Program-made: the position numbers and the translations under genes
Part shown: positions 1 through 11,560 of the stretch, piece by piece
Layout: every line of letters begins with the position of its first letter
Position numbering within the stretch: the first letter of the stretch is position 1
NCBI GenBank assembly: GCA_050084515.1
Contig: CM114274.1
Span: forward strand, 9,176,001-9,240,000
Direction of reading: 5' to 3'
Source: Blasia pusilla
Taxonomy: Eukaryota > Marchantiophyta > Marchantiopsida > Blasiales
DNA: 64,000 nucleotides
The notes under the pieces: model-generated
Seen by the model: only the letters and a program-made list of their open reading frames with translations
What the model was told of the DNA's origin: nothing
Databases searched by the model: none

Positions 1-820
1 ACATGTCAATGTCACTCCTCAGCAGCTGCAAATCTTGATCCCAACTTGGTTGTGGAGACAACTCCTCCAATCAGCAAGTCATACTCCTCCCGGACTGACG
101 TTGCTCAAAACTCCTCGATAGATGGTGCGGTGTTAGCAGAACGGTGAGGCGTTGCAAGCGGCACGGAACGGCTACGAACGGCACGGCCCTCGATGATGGG
201 ATGCGGCACTCGGCGGCATACCCTCCTCAATCAACAATAAACCCCCACTGTGCTCCATAATGTTGGAGCAGCTCCGCGATCATGACGGTGCGGTGCAGCC
301 ACGAGCGGCATGACGCAGCAAACGATGGCGCGTTGCGGCTACGGGCGTCACGGCACGGTACCCGATCGTCGTTGAGCGGCTACCAATCACAACATAGCAA
401 CATGAAATCAAAACTCAAACACTATAAGAGGAGTTCATATGCCATCACAGGTTGATGACGGTGGCGTCCAAAACAAAGTACGTGATGGCGACGCAAGTCC
501 GAGAATCAACGAACGTTGTGGAAGACCCTCCACTCCGTAACGGCGGCAATGGCAACCAAAGGGTGGACAACGGACGGTGGACCATTGATGGTGACGGTTG
601 ACCGTTGATGGTGATGGCCAAACGGTGACGGTGAAGGTTGACCGTTGAAGGTTGACGGTGAATATGCCGGCAACGGCCGCCGCCGGTGTGGCGGCTGGTT
701 TAGGGTTTGCACAATTTAACCCTAAAAATCGCCTAGCAATGTCAGTTTTGCAAGATTGACCATAACTCCAAATTGCGCACTATTTGTTGCATAGCGTGCA
801 CAGCTTCTTGATCTACGCCA
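1..820. other. Intergenic DNA with short degenerate repeats
   Basis: No gene is recognised. Positions 120-370 repeat words such as 'ggcacgg' and 'gcggcac'. Positions 555-665 repeat the words 'gttgaccgttg' and 'atggtgacgg' several times, giving a small imperfect minisatellite. The short open frames here are low-complexity shadows of these repeats. Confidence 0.5.
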
Positions 821-1765
821 GCATCAAAAAATATTTAGAATAGAACATTCCAGTAAAAATTGAAGGGGACTGTCGTAAAGCCCTATGTCTCTTTCTCCTA
901 CACAAAATTCGGCAGCGCTTCCACGCTGATTCCTCCCAAAAAAATGTAAAACCTATAAAAATGCAAATTAGAAAGCGACATGGTGCTCTCAAAAGCATCG
1001 GCATGGGGAAACCCGCCCCCATACTCAATCCCTATCAGAAATTGGACAGCGCTTCCACGCGCCACTCTTCCACACGAAAAATCGGCAAATGCAAAGAACA
1101 AACCAAGAAACCCTTGCTCCGATGAGCACTCCCATGAGCCGTTGAATGAGGAACACGGTCCCCAACCTGCAAAAACAGCGAGTGACCAGCGAGCTCCCCC
1201 ATGAAGCTCTCTCATTCTCTCTTTGTAAAGTAAGATCCAATCTCTCTCTACACAATCTCACACCATAGCTCTCAAAGGTGTGCACTCTCTCTCATGTCAA
1301 ACCAAACCCACTCTCCTAATGAGAGGCTTGGGTTACATTCACAAGGCAAGGGACCATAGCTCCGCTGCCTCATGCCAAGAGGTTCAACAAAGCGATAATG
1401 AGCTCTCAAGCTCTCTCTCCTTGGGATATACACCCCTCCCCTCTCCCAAGATCTCTCCATGGTAACCTATTCTCCCAAGTCACCTACTTGGCTCTTGACC
1501 TGATGTAGGAGGTCAAGGGCCACTTACCAAAAATATAAAGTCGATCATATACTCAAAATGGTACTTGCCTAAAATAGTAAGTTCCTCAATATGGCTCCAA
1601 ATGAGCCAAAACGAAGGGGAAACCTGCTCTCTCAGGTTTTCCGGGGCCTCACCAGGTCATCCTCGACCTCCTAGGCGTGTCCTCCACTACTCTTGAAGAC
1701 CCTCTACTAGATCTCACCAATCTATCCTAAAGGACGTGACATATCACCAATCTATCCTAAAAGAC
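821..1765. other. Intergenic DNA, nothing recognised
   Basis: Both strands hold only short open frames without family features. A phrase meaning 'cagcgcttccacgc' occurs at about 913 and 1048, so part of the stretch may be an old duplication. I see no promoter, RNA gene or element end. Confidence 0.4.
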
Positions 1766-1767
1766 GT

Positions 1768-2995
1768 GACATGGTCAATAAATGAGTTAATAAATTTTGA
1801 GGTTTTGGTCACAACTCCATGGACTCAAAACTTTTCTAAATAGCTAGATACACCCTGGGGATCATGCCTACCAAGTTTCAATTCAAGATGAATTACATGG
1901 GCAAGATGAAAAATGAAAGGACTCCATTTTCATTAGAGGTTTAACGACACGGGTCAAAAAATGAGTTAATAACTTTTGACGTTTTGGTCACAATTCCATT
2001 GGACTTGAAACTTTGATAAGGAGCTAAATACACCCTGGGAATAATTTCTACCAAGTTTCAACTCAAGATGACATACTTGGACAAGATGAAAAATGAAAAG
2101 ATCCCATTCTTATTGGAGATTTAAGGGCGTAGGTCAAAAAATGAGTTAATAAATTTGAGGCTTTTGTCACAACTCCACCTTATGTGAAACTTTGCAAGGA
2201 AGCTACATGCACCCAAGGGATCTTGTCTACCAAGTTTCAATTAAAGATGACTTACTTGGACAAGATGAAAAATGAAAGGACTCCATTTTCATTGGAGGTT
2301 TAAGGGCGCGGGTCAAAAAAATGAGTTAATAACTTGTGAGGTTTTGGTCACAACTCCATTGGACTTGAAACTTTGTAATGGAACTAAATTCACCCAAGGG
2401 ATTATGTGTACCAAGTTTCAAATCAAGATTAATACTTGAAAAAGTTGAAAAATCAAAAGTCTCCATTCTCATTGGAGGTTTAAGGGCGCGGGTCAAAAAT
2501 GAGTTAATAAATTTTGAGGTTTTTGTCACAGCTCCATTGGACTTGAAATTTTTCAAAGAATCTACATATACCTTGAGAATAATTTCTACCAAGTTTCAAT
2601 TCAAGATGACACACTTGGACAAGATGAAAAATGGAAAGAACCCATTTTGAATTGGAGGTTTAAGGGCACGGGTCAATAAATGAGTTAATAAATTTTGAGG
2701 TTTTGTTCACAACTCCATTGGACTTGAAACCTTGCAAAGAATCTAAATACACCCTGGGAATAATGTCTACCAAGTTTCAATTCAAGAGGACTTACATGGG
2801 CAAGATGAAAAATGAAAGGACTCCATTTTCATTGGAGGTTTAACGGCGCGGGTCAAAAAATGAGTTAATAATTTTTGAGGTTTTGGTCACAACTCCATTG
2901 GACTTGGAACTTTGATAAGGATCTAAATACACCCTAGGAATAATTTCTACAAAGTTTCAACTCAAGATGACATACTTGGACAAGATGAAAAATGA
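1768..2995. repeat. Seven-unit tandem satellite, ~180-bp period
   Basis: The phrase 'gtcacaactccattggac' (with small changes) recurs at about 1808, 1987, 2166, 2347, 2525, 2706 and 2886, a spacing of 178-181 bp. Each unit also carries 'atgagttaataa', 'taccaagtttcaa' and 'ggacaagatgaaaaatg' in the same order. Units differ from one another by roughly a tenth to a fifth of positions by eye, so this is an ageing array. The period is close to nucleosomal length, typical of plant satellites. The short open frames inside it have no coding meaning. Confidence 0.92.
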
Positions 2996-3252
2996 AAATT
3001 TGCGTGCAGCATCATCAAACCTTTCCTTTCACATACTATACATTAACAAAAATTATTCAAACACATTTTTACTTTCCGCGCATTTCACTAGCATTTTACC
3101 GATAATTAATATATCCAATTTTGCCACAAGTTTTAGTAAAAAAAACAACCAAAGGCACTAAACGTTCCGAGTCCGTAAGTGTGGTAGGCAGTAACACGAA
3201 AGCCCCGAGGCCAGACGGACATCCCGTCTGCGACATTCTCAAAATGCCCCGG

Positions 3253-3282
3253 CCGCCGAATAATCGGCGATTATTTGGGCGG
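3253..3282. repeat. Imperfect inverted repeat (hairpin)
   Basis: The left arm 'ccgccgaataatcg' pairs with the right arm 'cgattatttgggcgg', separated by a single base, with one mismatch or bulge. Its function is unknown. Confidence 0.6.
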
Positions 3283-4724
3283 TTATCGGCGAAGTCGGGA
3301 CGGACGGATGGAGGGAGGGGCTCCGAGCGATCCGCATAGACGGACGGAGTCCCGCGGGCGGCCGGCCTGTGTCGTGGCCTCGCGAGAGAGTGCGGACGAG
3401 GAGTCCGTGGAGAGAGAGCGGGGGAGGGGGTGGAGGAGGGAGGCCCACGCAACACGCTTGCGCGCTCGATGAGGAGTTACGTGAGGAGTTGCGCGCGGTG
3501 ACCTGACCCGGTCAATGTGACGTGAGGAGGCCGCGGAAAGGGCATGTAGTCGTCGTCGCGCGTTGGCATTGCGGCAAAGCTATCTCATCTGTCTGTCTGA
3601 TCTGGATGTCGGTATGTACGTACGTGCGTACGTACTGCGTACGTGCTTTGGTGTAAGGTGGGCTTTGGCTCGGGACTAACATGTTCCCTGCCGAACGAGC
3701 GAGCGGGCTGCGGGCAGCGGAGTTTATCTCGCTGTGTCGCGGGCCTGCGACGGACGGACGGGCCCGCGGTGACGGTGACGGCGTGGATCGCAGGGGGCAC
3801 GGCACGTCAAGGTGCGGTTGACCGTTAGCGAAGTGGGTTTTGCTTTTCCTTTCGAATTTCGATGGAATTCCATTAGCGGGCGGGCGGGGTGTCGGAAGCG
3901 GGATCGGGAGGCAGCTCGGGGGATCACGGTGATTAGTCTTAGAGGGAAGCCGATGAGTTGCTGCCGCGGTGTCAGACGGCGGCTGCACACGGCTGCTGTG
4001 GTTAGCTACCCAGGCCGCTGCTCTTCTCCGCGAAGGCTTCCGCGTGCCGAGAGTGTCTGGGCGGGCAAAACATCTCGAGCGTGTGATGGGGACTCGCTAG
4101 CTTAGTTCTAATCTTCCCCACGGCGTCGTGCACCGATGGTCGGAATGATGGGCGTGACCCTTTAGTGCACACAGGGTGCGGAGTTTGTCTATGTTTATCT
4201 GGACTAATGTTTGTCAGAAGGTGGGCTGAGTCCGTTGCGACGGGGAGTCTCGGCCCGATCTGCAGTGGCGCATCTCTCCGTAGTGGGAGATGAGGTGACA
4301 CTGGGAAGTCACGAGGCTTGATAAGTCTAAGGTCACTAGGCATGATAAGTTATCGCTAGGTAGATGGAGACATGTCTGGTCCTGGTGCACCGTTTTTTCA
4401 AACCTGCCGAAGCAATTCCAGGCACGTAAAGGGTGGGAATAGGATGCGCTGTGCTAGGGGCTGCGAGGGAAAGATACATAGGATCCGAGTGAGAAGATGC
4501 GCAAAAGATTTGGGCGTCGATTGGGCTGGAAAATAACTACTCCCCGAGCGCACTTAAGCAGGATTCGCCACCGTGGATTATATTCGAAGTGATGTGGCTA
4601 CTTCCACTGCGGAGGCGTCCTACTGCTGCGGCTGCGCTCTGAGTCGTCGGCCGTGATTGCTTCGCCGTGTCCGGAGCGCCAAACCCTTTCAGTTTTCGGA
4701 GGTCACTAACCTCCCTCCCACGAT

Positions 4725-4732
4725 TATAAATA
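4725..4732 (+). promoter_or_regulatory. TATA-like box without an evident gene
   Basis: The word 'tataaata' sits in a GC-rich context and is followed by a GC-rich then pyrimidine-containing stretch, as in a plant core promoter. No convincing plus-strand gene follows: the next minus-strand coding exon ends at 5173. It could be an orphan or antisense promoter, or chance. Confidence 0.25.
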
Positions 4733-5172
4733 GGGCTCCGCTTACACGGCGAGGCTTCCCTGCTGATTCAGCACACGTCTCGACATCTTATCTGCGCGGC
4801 GTGCGATAGCACCTTTTGGAGTAATGAGAATGCCATTCACGGAAACGTGAAAAAACGAAGGAGACTTAGAGTGCCAGAACCCAAATTTTACTAAATGGCC
4901 CAAAACTGATTACAGAAGAGCAAAATTGATTGTTTCCAAGTATGAAAATGTCCTATTCACGTTCTGCCAGACACACTACGTGGCTAGAATCTCTGCAGTG
5001 GCAACTTGCAGCGGAGAGTAAGTGCTCTGTAACAGTGCGCTTGGAAAGAATGAGGTGGCTCGAAGCAGACTTTCATCCACAAGGCTCTGACTCCTCGGTA
5101 TGAGGGCATATATTAACATATCCCGCCTGCAACAATGTTGCTCGTGGAACAAACCCGACTGGTTCGTACCAT

Positions 5173-8100
5173 CTATGACAAATACTTGAGCAAAATGCCA
5201 CCGTGAGCAGCGAAGAAAGGAGCGAAAACAAGGGACTCCACGGCCATCAGCTTGATGAGGATGTTCAACGAAGGACCAGAGGTATCCTTGAGGGGATCTC
5301 CGACGGTGTCACCGATAACAGCGGCCTTGTGCGCGTCCGAACCCTTGGGGCCGAGAGCTTGGGCACGGGGGGTGTTACCAGCCTGCTCAGAGTCCCACGA
5401 CAATAATTAGCAAGAAATTCCACAACATTGCTTCGTTTTGGAAGCAATTGACCTCACTTCTCTTGACGAAGTTGCGAAACGAACAAGACAAGACATGTAC
5501 CTCGATGTACTTCTTGGCGTTGTCCCAAGCTCCGCCGGTGTTGGATGCAGAGATAGCGATCTGGAAAAGGCCGAGGCATTCTTAGAATCATCATCAGAAG
5601 ACGCCAAAATGAAAAGATCGACGGTAATCAACATGTGCAAATAGGGGGGCGCCAGCTTCCACATATTCTAAGTATGTACTTCATTCGCTGCATACCTGAA
5701 CTCCAGAAACAAGGGCACCGGCCAAAAGCCCGGCGAGGGTGTTCACTCCAAAGAGCGTGCCCACAATGATGGGGGTCAGTATCACGAGAGCACCAGGGGG
5801 GATCATCTCCTTCAGGGACGCATCAGTTGAAATAGCGACGCAGCTCTTATAGTCAGGCTTGACCGTTCCCTCCAAAAGGCCATCGATCTCACGGAATTGT
5901 CTTCGCACCTCCTCAACCATGGCAAGAGCGGCTTTGCCAACACTCTTCATGGTCATGGCAGAGAACCAGTAGGGCAACATAGCTCCAACGATGAGTCCAA
6001 CAAATGTCTGGGCTTCGATCACATTCACGATAGCAATGCCTGCACGGCTCACGTAAGCTCCGAACAGAGCAAGAGACACGAGGGCGGCGGATCCGATAGC
6101 AAAACCCTGTTGACAGAGAGAAAGCATGCAACCATTAGCCCAGTGACAATAATCAGAATCCCGCACGGTGCCATAGAGGAGGAATAGAATCAAATGCGGT
6201 AGTCTCCAAAGATGGATACGCTATCTCCTCCAACGCTAAATCGGACAACTCTCATTCGTCGGGAAGGGACTAAGGCACTGCCACCGCGTCATACCTTGCC
6301 AATTGCAGCGGTAGTGTTTCCGGCAGCGTCAAGAGCGTCGGTCCTCTCGCGGACATCGTGGCTCATGCCAGCCATCTCGGCAATACCACCGGCGTTGTCA
6401 CTGATGGGTCCGTAGGCATCGATGGCGAGTCCAGTGGCGAGAGTGCTCAGCATTCCCAAGGCGGCCACGGCAATTCCATACATGGCGGCGAACGTGAAAC
6501 TCACGTAGATAGCGATAGCAATGGCAAACACAGGAATAATGACGGATTTGTATCCGAGAGCCATTCCGAAAATGATGTTGGTTGCGGCTCCAGTCTTGCA
6601 AGCGTCGGCAACCTCCTGCACGGGGCTGCCGAGACAAATGAAGGTCGAACATCAACATTCGACATCCAAGACGAAGAAGCTCGACAAGATTACGCAGGGA
6701 TCTTAAACCACGGATCCTATACAGGAAGAATTCATAAAAGTAACCCTACCTGTAAGTGTTGCTAGTGAAGTACTCTGTGACGAATCCGATGATGAGACCG
6801 GCCCACAATCCGGAGGCAACACAGAAGAATACGTGCCTGCAGAAACAAACGGACCGATTATCAATGGGCAACGGAGCTTAAATTTGCCATGCAAGAGTCC
6901 AAGCACCGTTCAGAAATCCGTTGCAAGAGGACAAGTCTTCTTACCACCACTTAGCGTGGAGGTTGGGCTTGCCGATGACATTAATCTCGAAAGTTTTGGG
7001 GAGTGCGTAATAAGATACACCAAGAATTCCGACGGTCATCAAGATGGTGGAGACGACCAATTGCATCTTCAAAGATGGCTCGATCTGCTTGGTGTCCCTG
7101 ATCACAAATAAATCGGTGGCTACCAAGGTAGTCAGGAGGCAGACAATAAGTCCCACGGCACTGACGAGAAGGGGGTAGCTCATAGCAACGAAGCTCCTCT
7201 CAATCCCGACAGAACCAAAGGAAGAAATAGAAGAAAGGACCAATGCAGCACATGTGGATTCGGCGAAGGATCCGAACAAGTCAGCTCCCATTCCGGCAAT
7301 ATCACCGACATTGTCACCAACGTTGTCGGCGATGACCTGTGGATGGAAGTTTGTTAGAGATCTGGACCCACTTGAGAAATTTCTGAGCAGACGGCATCCG
7401 AAATTGGGGAAGACTCCTGTGAAGATGCAACTTATGTTCTCCACTCAACCAAATGCAAATAACATGTGACTACCGAACGATTGGAAAGATAGTCCTACCG
7501 CAGGGTTCCTGGGATCGTCCTCGGGAATGTTCATTTCAATCTTTCCAACGAGATCCGCACCGACATCTGCGGCCTTGGTGTAAATTCCTCCACCCACACG
7601 TCCAAACAGAGCAACAGAAGAACCGCCAAGACCGTATCCGGTGATAGATTCGTACAAAGCGAGCCAGTCATCCTGGAAGTACAGCTTGAATGCGACTATA
7701 GTTATGAACAGGACTAGGAGACCGATGGAAGAAAGAAGGAATCCCATGACAGATCCTGAACGGAAGGCAACGATAAAGGCTGCACCGACTGTTTTCCTGG
7801 CCTCCAAAGCAGTCCGAGCGTTGGCGTATGTAGCGATCTTCATTCCGAGGTAACCCGACACGGTCGATGTCACGGCTCCAAGGATGAACGCCACGGTTGT
7901 AAAAAAAGAGATTGCCCCGGGTGAGGAGCACAGTTGGCCCTCATTGCCTTCGCACCTAACTTTCTCCCAGCTGAATCCTCCGACGGAACCGAGGAACAAA
8001 TAGATCACGACGGAGAATATTCCCATGAAGACGACGAGGTATTGGTACTCGGTACTCAGAAACGACTCGGCACCTGTAAAGAATGGACAGCAAATGACGC

Positions 8101-9495
8101 CAACCGTGGAACATCATGAGTACGCCAGCTCACTCCGCGAGTCTCAGACGGCTGATCTGATAAGGGCAGAGTATGCCTCAGGCAGGGAAACTATGAGCTT
8201 CGCAATCGGCTAGAAATGGTCCACAGTTTCTATAAATCTGCAACCTAAATCTGATAATGGAGGCAGGTGCTTCGCCGCACAAGAATGACATACCTATGTA
8301 TTACGTTCCGGGTTAAATATTGGAGAGAGGGTAATTTCTAGTGTGAACCATACCCGCAAGAGTTGTGGACAATGAGCAGACAACTTGCCGCAACACTAGA
8401 TCATTGACACCTGCTGAGTCATACTATCATAATTCGTTTGGCCGACCGTGAACGCAGTTCAAATCCATGGAAGATTCCATGGACGGCGTCACTGAAAGCG
8501 GAATGCATCTGCTGCTCTCCACCTGGCTGTGAATTTTAAGTATGTCTTGAATGCGCACATAGCACTGCACGCGGGTAAGCGTACGACAGATCACTGCAGA
8601 TCTAAGAGGCCCAACGGAGGATATGGTACCAGGCATCAGATCTCTAGCAAATGTGAACCCGCTTTACTCTGCCATCCATAGAACCAGTTCACAAACCCCA
8701 CGCTTGCGGATAGTAGGTATGACTAGGACCACGCTTCCGACCAACGTGGCGTACAGATCCAAACTTCGAATGGCCATAGATTCCGACTCATGTAGAAACA
8801 TTCCGTGCTAATGCGTTCCCACGAAGAAGCGCACTTTCGACCCGCTTCCTCGCAGCCATCTCAGGAAGTTCAAGAGTAACCATCTAACGCTGAAGTAGGT
8901 GCTGAGGGTAGTCAAAAAGTGTAGGGTCCAACTTCGTTTCCTCCGTGCGTGCACTAGGACCACTTTACTACAACAGTAGTCTCAGCACTATATGCAGCTT
9001 CATTTCGTCGATCAGTGAGTGATTCCACTCGATCAACCACACGTTTTCACGAATAAAATGACCGAGCTACCAGTGCAAACACAAATGACGACTGCCGTTT
9101 GACTTCCACTGTCCACTCCACTCTTCATGAGCCACAACACTATTCCAGACCGTATTCCAGATCTTCGATCACCGCAACATCCTAACTCATATCGTCACAT
9201 ACGAGGGCTCGTCACGGAATAAGACGCACAAGTGAAGAAACTCACCCTCCGAAATGGCGATTTGAATAGTCTCCACCTTTCCGATGATGACGCTTTCGTT
9301 TGAGCCTTCTTCAGAAACTCCCAGCAAGTGGTCGCTGTAGCCATTGTTGCTGCCATTGGTGGAGCTGGCTCCTCCCACCTTAACTCCAGACACCAAGTAC
9401 CATTGCACGAGCGCGAACAAAATGCCGACCACACACGCGGCCGGGATGAATATCAACACAAAACTGTCGCTCAGGATCGTGTTGGAGACCGCCAT
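5173..9495 (-). CDS. Vacuolar H+-translocating inorganic pyrophosphatase, type I (K+-dependent)
   Basis: This integral membrane pump hydrolyses cytosolic pyrophosphate and drives protons into the vacuole. The exons read in gene order are 9246-9495, 7499-8073, 6945-7336, 6750-6836, 6295-6625, 5696-6106, 5501-5560 and 5173-5382. All junctions are GT/AG, phases agree, and the sum is 2316 nt, that is 771 residues plus stop, the usual plant length. The start at 9493-9495 gives a hydrophobic first helix followed by '[10 protein letters not shown]'. Substrate and Mg2+ motifs are intact: '[11 protein letters not shown]' (residues about 253-263), 'DNVGDNVGD' (about 279-287) and '[17 protein letters not shown]' near the C terminus. 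'GNTTAA' (about 537-542) carries Ala where K+-independent pumps have Lys, so I infer K+ dependence. Intron 1 is the longest (about 1.17 kb). The protein ends '-LLKYLS', slightly longer than usual land-plant forms. It is equivalent to plant VHP/AVP1-type genes. Confidence 0.96.
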
Positions 9496-9935
9496 CGCAA
9501 CACAACTCCCTCACTCTCTCTCTCTCTCTCTCCCCTCGGAGCACTCCACGCGACCAAAAGTCCCGCCCGTCCGCCCTCTCGCTCGCTGCGTATGAAGGCG
9601 CGCCGCTGCCTCCCCGTGAGAGATGTGTGGAGAAGAGAGAAAGAGACGATCGCCTCTCGCTTCCGGGGTTTCAAAGGCAGGCTGCCCCCGCGCTCCTTCC
9701 GCCACTACTAACTCCTGCGGCTCGCAGCTCGATGCACCTGCATCTCGCACCGTTCGTTCTCCGGACGCTCACAACCTTCGTTTCTCTCCTTCTCTCCTCT
9801 CCTTCCTTCCTTCCGTCCGTCCGTCCGTCCGTCGGCTCTCGTTTCCCCGCCCAATCTAAATTCCACTGGCTGCCCTTCCCCAGCGACGAACGAATGAATG
9901 ACTAGGAATAAATAGATGCCTTTCTTCAGTCCTCG
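9496..9935 (-). promoter_or_regulatory. 5' leader and promoter side of the pyrophosphatase gene
   Basis: Directly upstream of the start codon the plus strand shows a CT microsatellite at 9512-9532 (GA on the sense strand) and, at 9801-9834, a run of CCTT then CCGT tetranucleotides. Pyrimidine/purine tracts of this kind are common in plant leaders. A sense-strand 'ctatttatt' at about 9906-9914 is a weak TATA candidate. No transcription start can be fixed from sequence alone. Confidence 0.4.
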
Positions 9936-11560
9936 CCCGCGTTTTGAGTTAGTCACCGAGTGATAGAGATCGTTTCAGTGGGAAATAAGAAGTTACTCTA
10001 CTTTTTCGTTTTTTTATTTTTATTTTTTTTATTTTATTTTTTTGAAACATATCCCTTATAATGCTCTGGCGGACCACGACCCCTCCGGCGTCCAAATAGT
10101 CGGGCTCGGGCTGAGCTAGCTGAGCCCGAGCGTCGGCCGCTGCTGCCCGTCCGGGGAGAGACGGTGGTCGGGATCTATATCCGGGGTGTTTTGAGCTGAC
10201 CGGATAAGTTCGCGGAACCGTGGTAGCGCGCACTGTTTGGCTAGGACGTCGGAGATGCCGTCGATTGCGGATCTCGCGGTTTCGGGAGGCCACGAAACCA
10301 TGTGGCCCGGGAGACCGGATCTCCCACGTGTCGCCATCCGCTCACGCCCCCCGCGGTGCCGCACGTTCGGTCGGCCCCGAGCACCGTCCGCCGGGCCCAC
10401 GCTCCGGTGGCTCCGGCTTCTACATTTGGAAGTGACCAGTCACCGGCTCCAAATCTAGCAGTGGCGACAGCAGTGATGAGCCAGCCCGTTCCGTCTCGCG
10501 GGTTTCCGTGAAGCTCCCTCCCCCCCACCCTGCGCTCGTCCGCCTCACGGATGCTGCTGCACCCGCTGCGAGCGACACGGGCGGGACGCTGGCCCGCCAG
10601 TTTAGAGGCCCTTCTCCTGACAGCAATGTCGGTACTGGGAGGGCTGGCGCCGGTCCTTAAATGTGCCAGCGGATAACAGCGCATTCCCCGCAGCAAATGT
10701 CGAGCCCTATCTGCAGATGTCGGCCGGCGAACTGGCTCGTGAGCTCTCCTTCTCCGCCCGTGCTGCCCTGCCCCTAAACCGGGGGGTACCACCACAATAT
10801 GCTTTAGGGTTTGTGAAGCATCGTGGTAAATTCCCTCTCGGGTGATGAGTTCTGGCCAGCTCCAGGTGCCACGCCCTGACACGCCCGCTCTCTTCCTCTC
10901 TCTGCTGTGAGGCATTATTACCCGTCGATATTGTAGGTGACAGATCTCTCCGCAGAGGACAAGGAGCGGATAGCTACCCGTGGGCGAGTTCCAGCGGCCT
11001 AAACTTGTCGGCACCCGCGATTCTCATCATGATTACCACATGATCATATCCCATTTGCAACCCGCAACGGAAGCCGTCCGCCCCTAAGTCCGGCCCAATG
11101 GTCGAATTCTAGAGGTCTCGCTACTTTAGAAGACCACAGAGACGACATCTCCACCTGAGTGAGAATTTTAGACGCGTAATCCTCCCAACCCCTCACTACT
11201 ACTAATCACGATCATTGCGTAATGATGCGCCCACTAATCCGCGGTCGCCGGCTGCTCTCTGAGAGCCCGCCAATCGAATCTAAAGTGATTCCAATCGACA
11301 TTCCAAAACGAGCGACGGGCTGCGCAGATCCTAAGGATATTACCCGCCAATAAGGTTATTCCCCTGTGGGATGACGTGAGCCTTAATGCTTCAAACAGGG
11401 GTCCGACGTCAACCGTTGGTTCTTTCTAATCTCATAAGCGGTATCAAAAACCACATAAAAACCACTTTGCTTAGTGTAACAATCAGTACAGACTAAGTTT
11501 CGGTCATTAAGTTTCTACCGGTGCGAAGTTTCGTAAAAAGTGGTTTCTTTCATTATTTCC
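9936..11560. other. Unidentified GC-rich block
   Basis: After an A/T-rich strip at about 10000-10050 the sequence becomes GC-rich for 900 bases, then moderates. The longest open frame is a 257-codon minus-strand frame (10241-11014) rich in Arg, Gly and Ala, with no recognisable domain. A plus-strand reading with many Pro, Ser and Ala resembles a low-complexity gag or ORF1 tail but breaks across frames. I compared it mentally with 18S and 25S rRNA and found no convincing conserved segment. Near 11450-11560 related words such as 'aaaccacttt' and 'aaagtggttt' face each other as a possible stem. Confidence 0.3.

Larger units (their letters stand above)
3000..5172. other. GC-rich intergenic region downstream of the pyrophosphatase gene
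   Basis: Composition switches from AT-rich to GC-rich near 3170. Several overlapping open frames exist on both strands at 3120-4340, but they are compositional and none shows a known domain. The stretch 3610-3650 is built from 'tacgtacg'-type palindromic words, and 3253-3282 can fold into a hairpin. The 3' untranslated region of the minus-strand pyrophosphatase gene must lie just below 5173, but I could not place a clear polyadenylation signal. Confidence 0.5.

Noticed and set aside
3096-4343. Overlapping open frames of 60-158 codons on both strands
   Set aside because: Typical of stop-poor GC-rich DNA; no start context, splice structure or domain.
5897-8213. Plus-strand open frames opposite the pyrophosphatase exons
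   Set aside because: Antisense shadows of strongly biased coding exons.
10241-11014. 257-codon minus-strand open frame
   Set aside because: Arg/Gly/Ala-rich, no domain, overlapped by equally open frames on the other strand; explained by GC content.
9936-11560. Possible ribosomal DNA fragment
   Set aside because: GC content and some words recall rRNA, but no conserved 18S, 5.8S or 25S block could be matched from memory on either strand.
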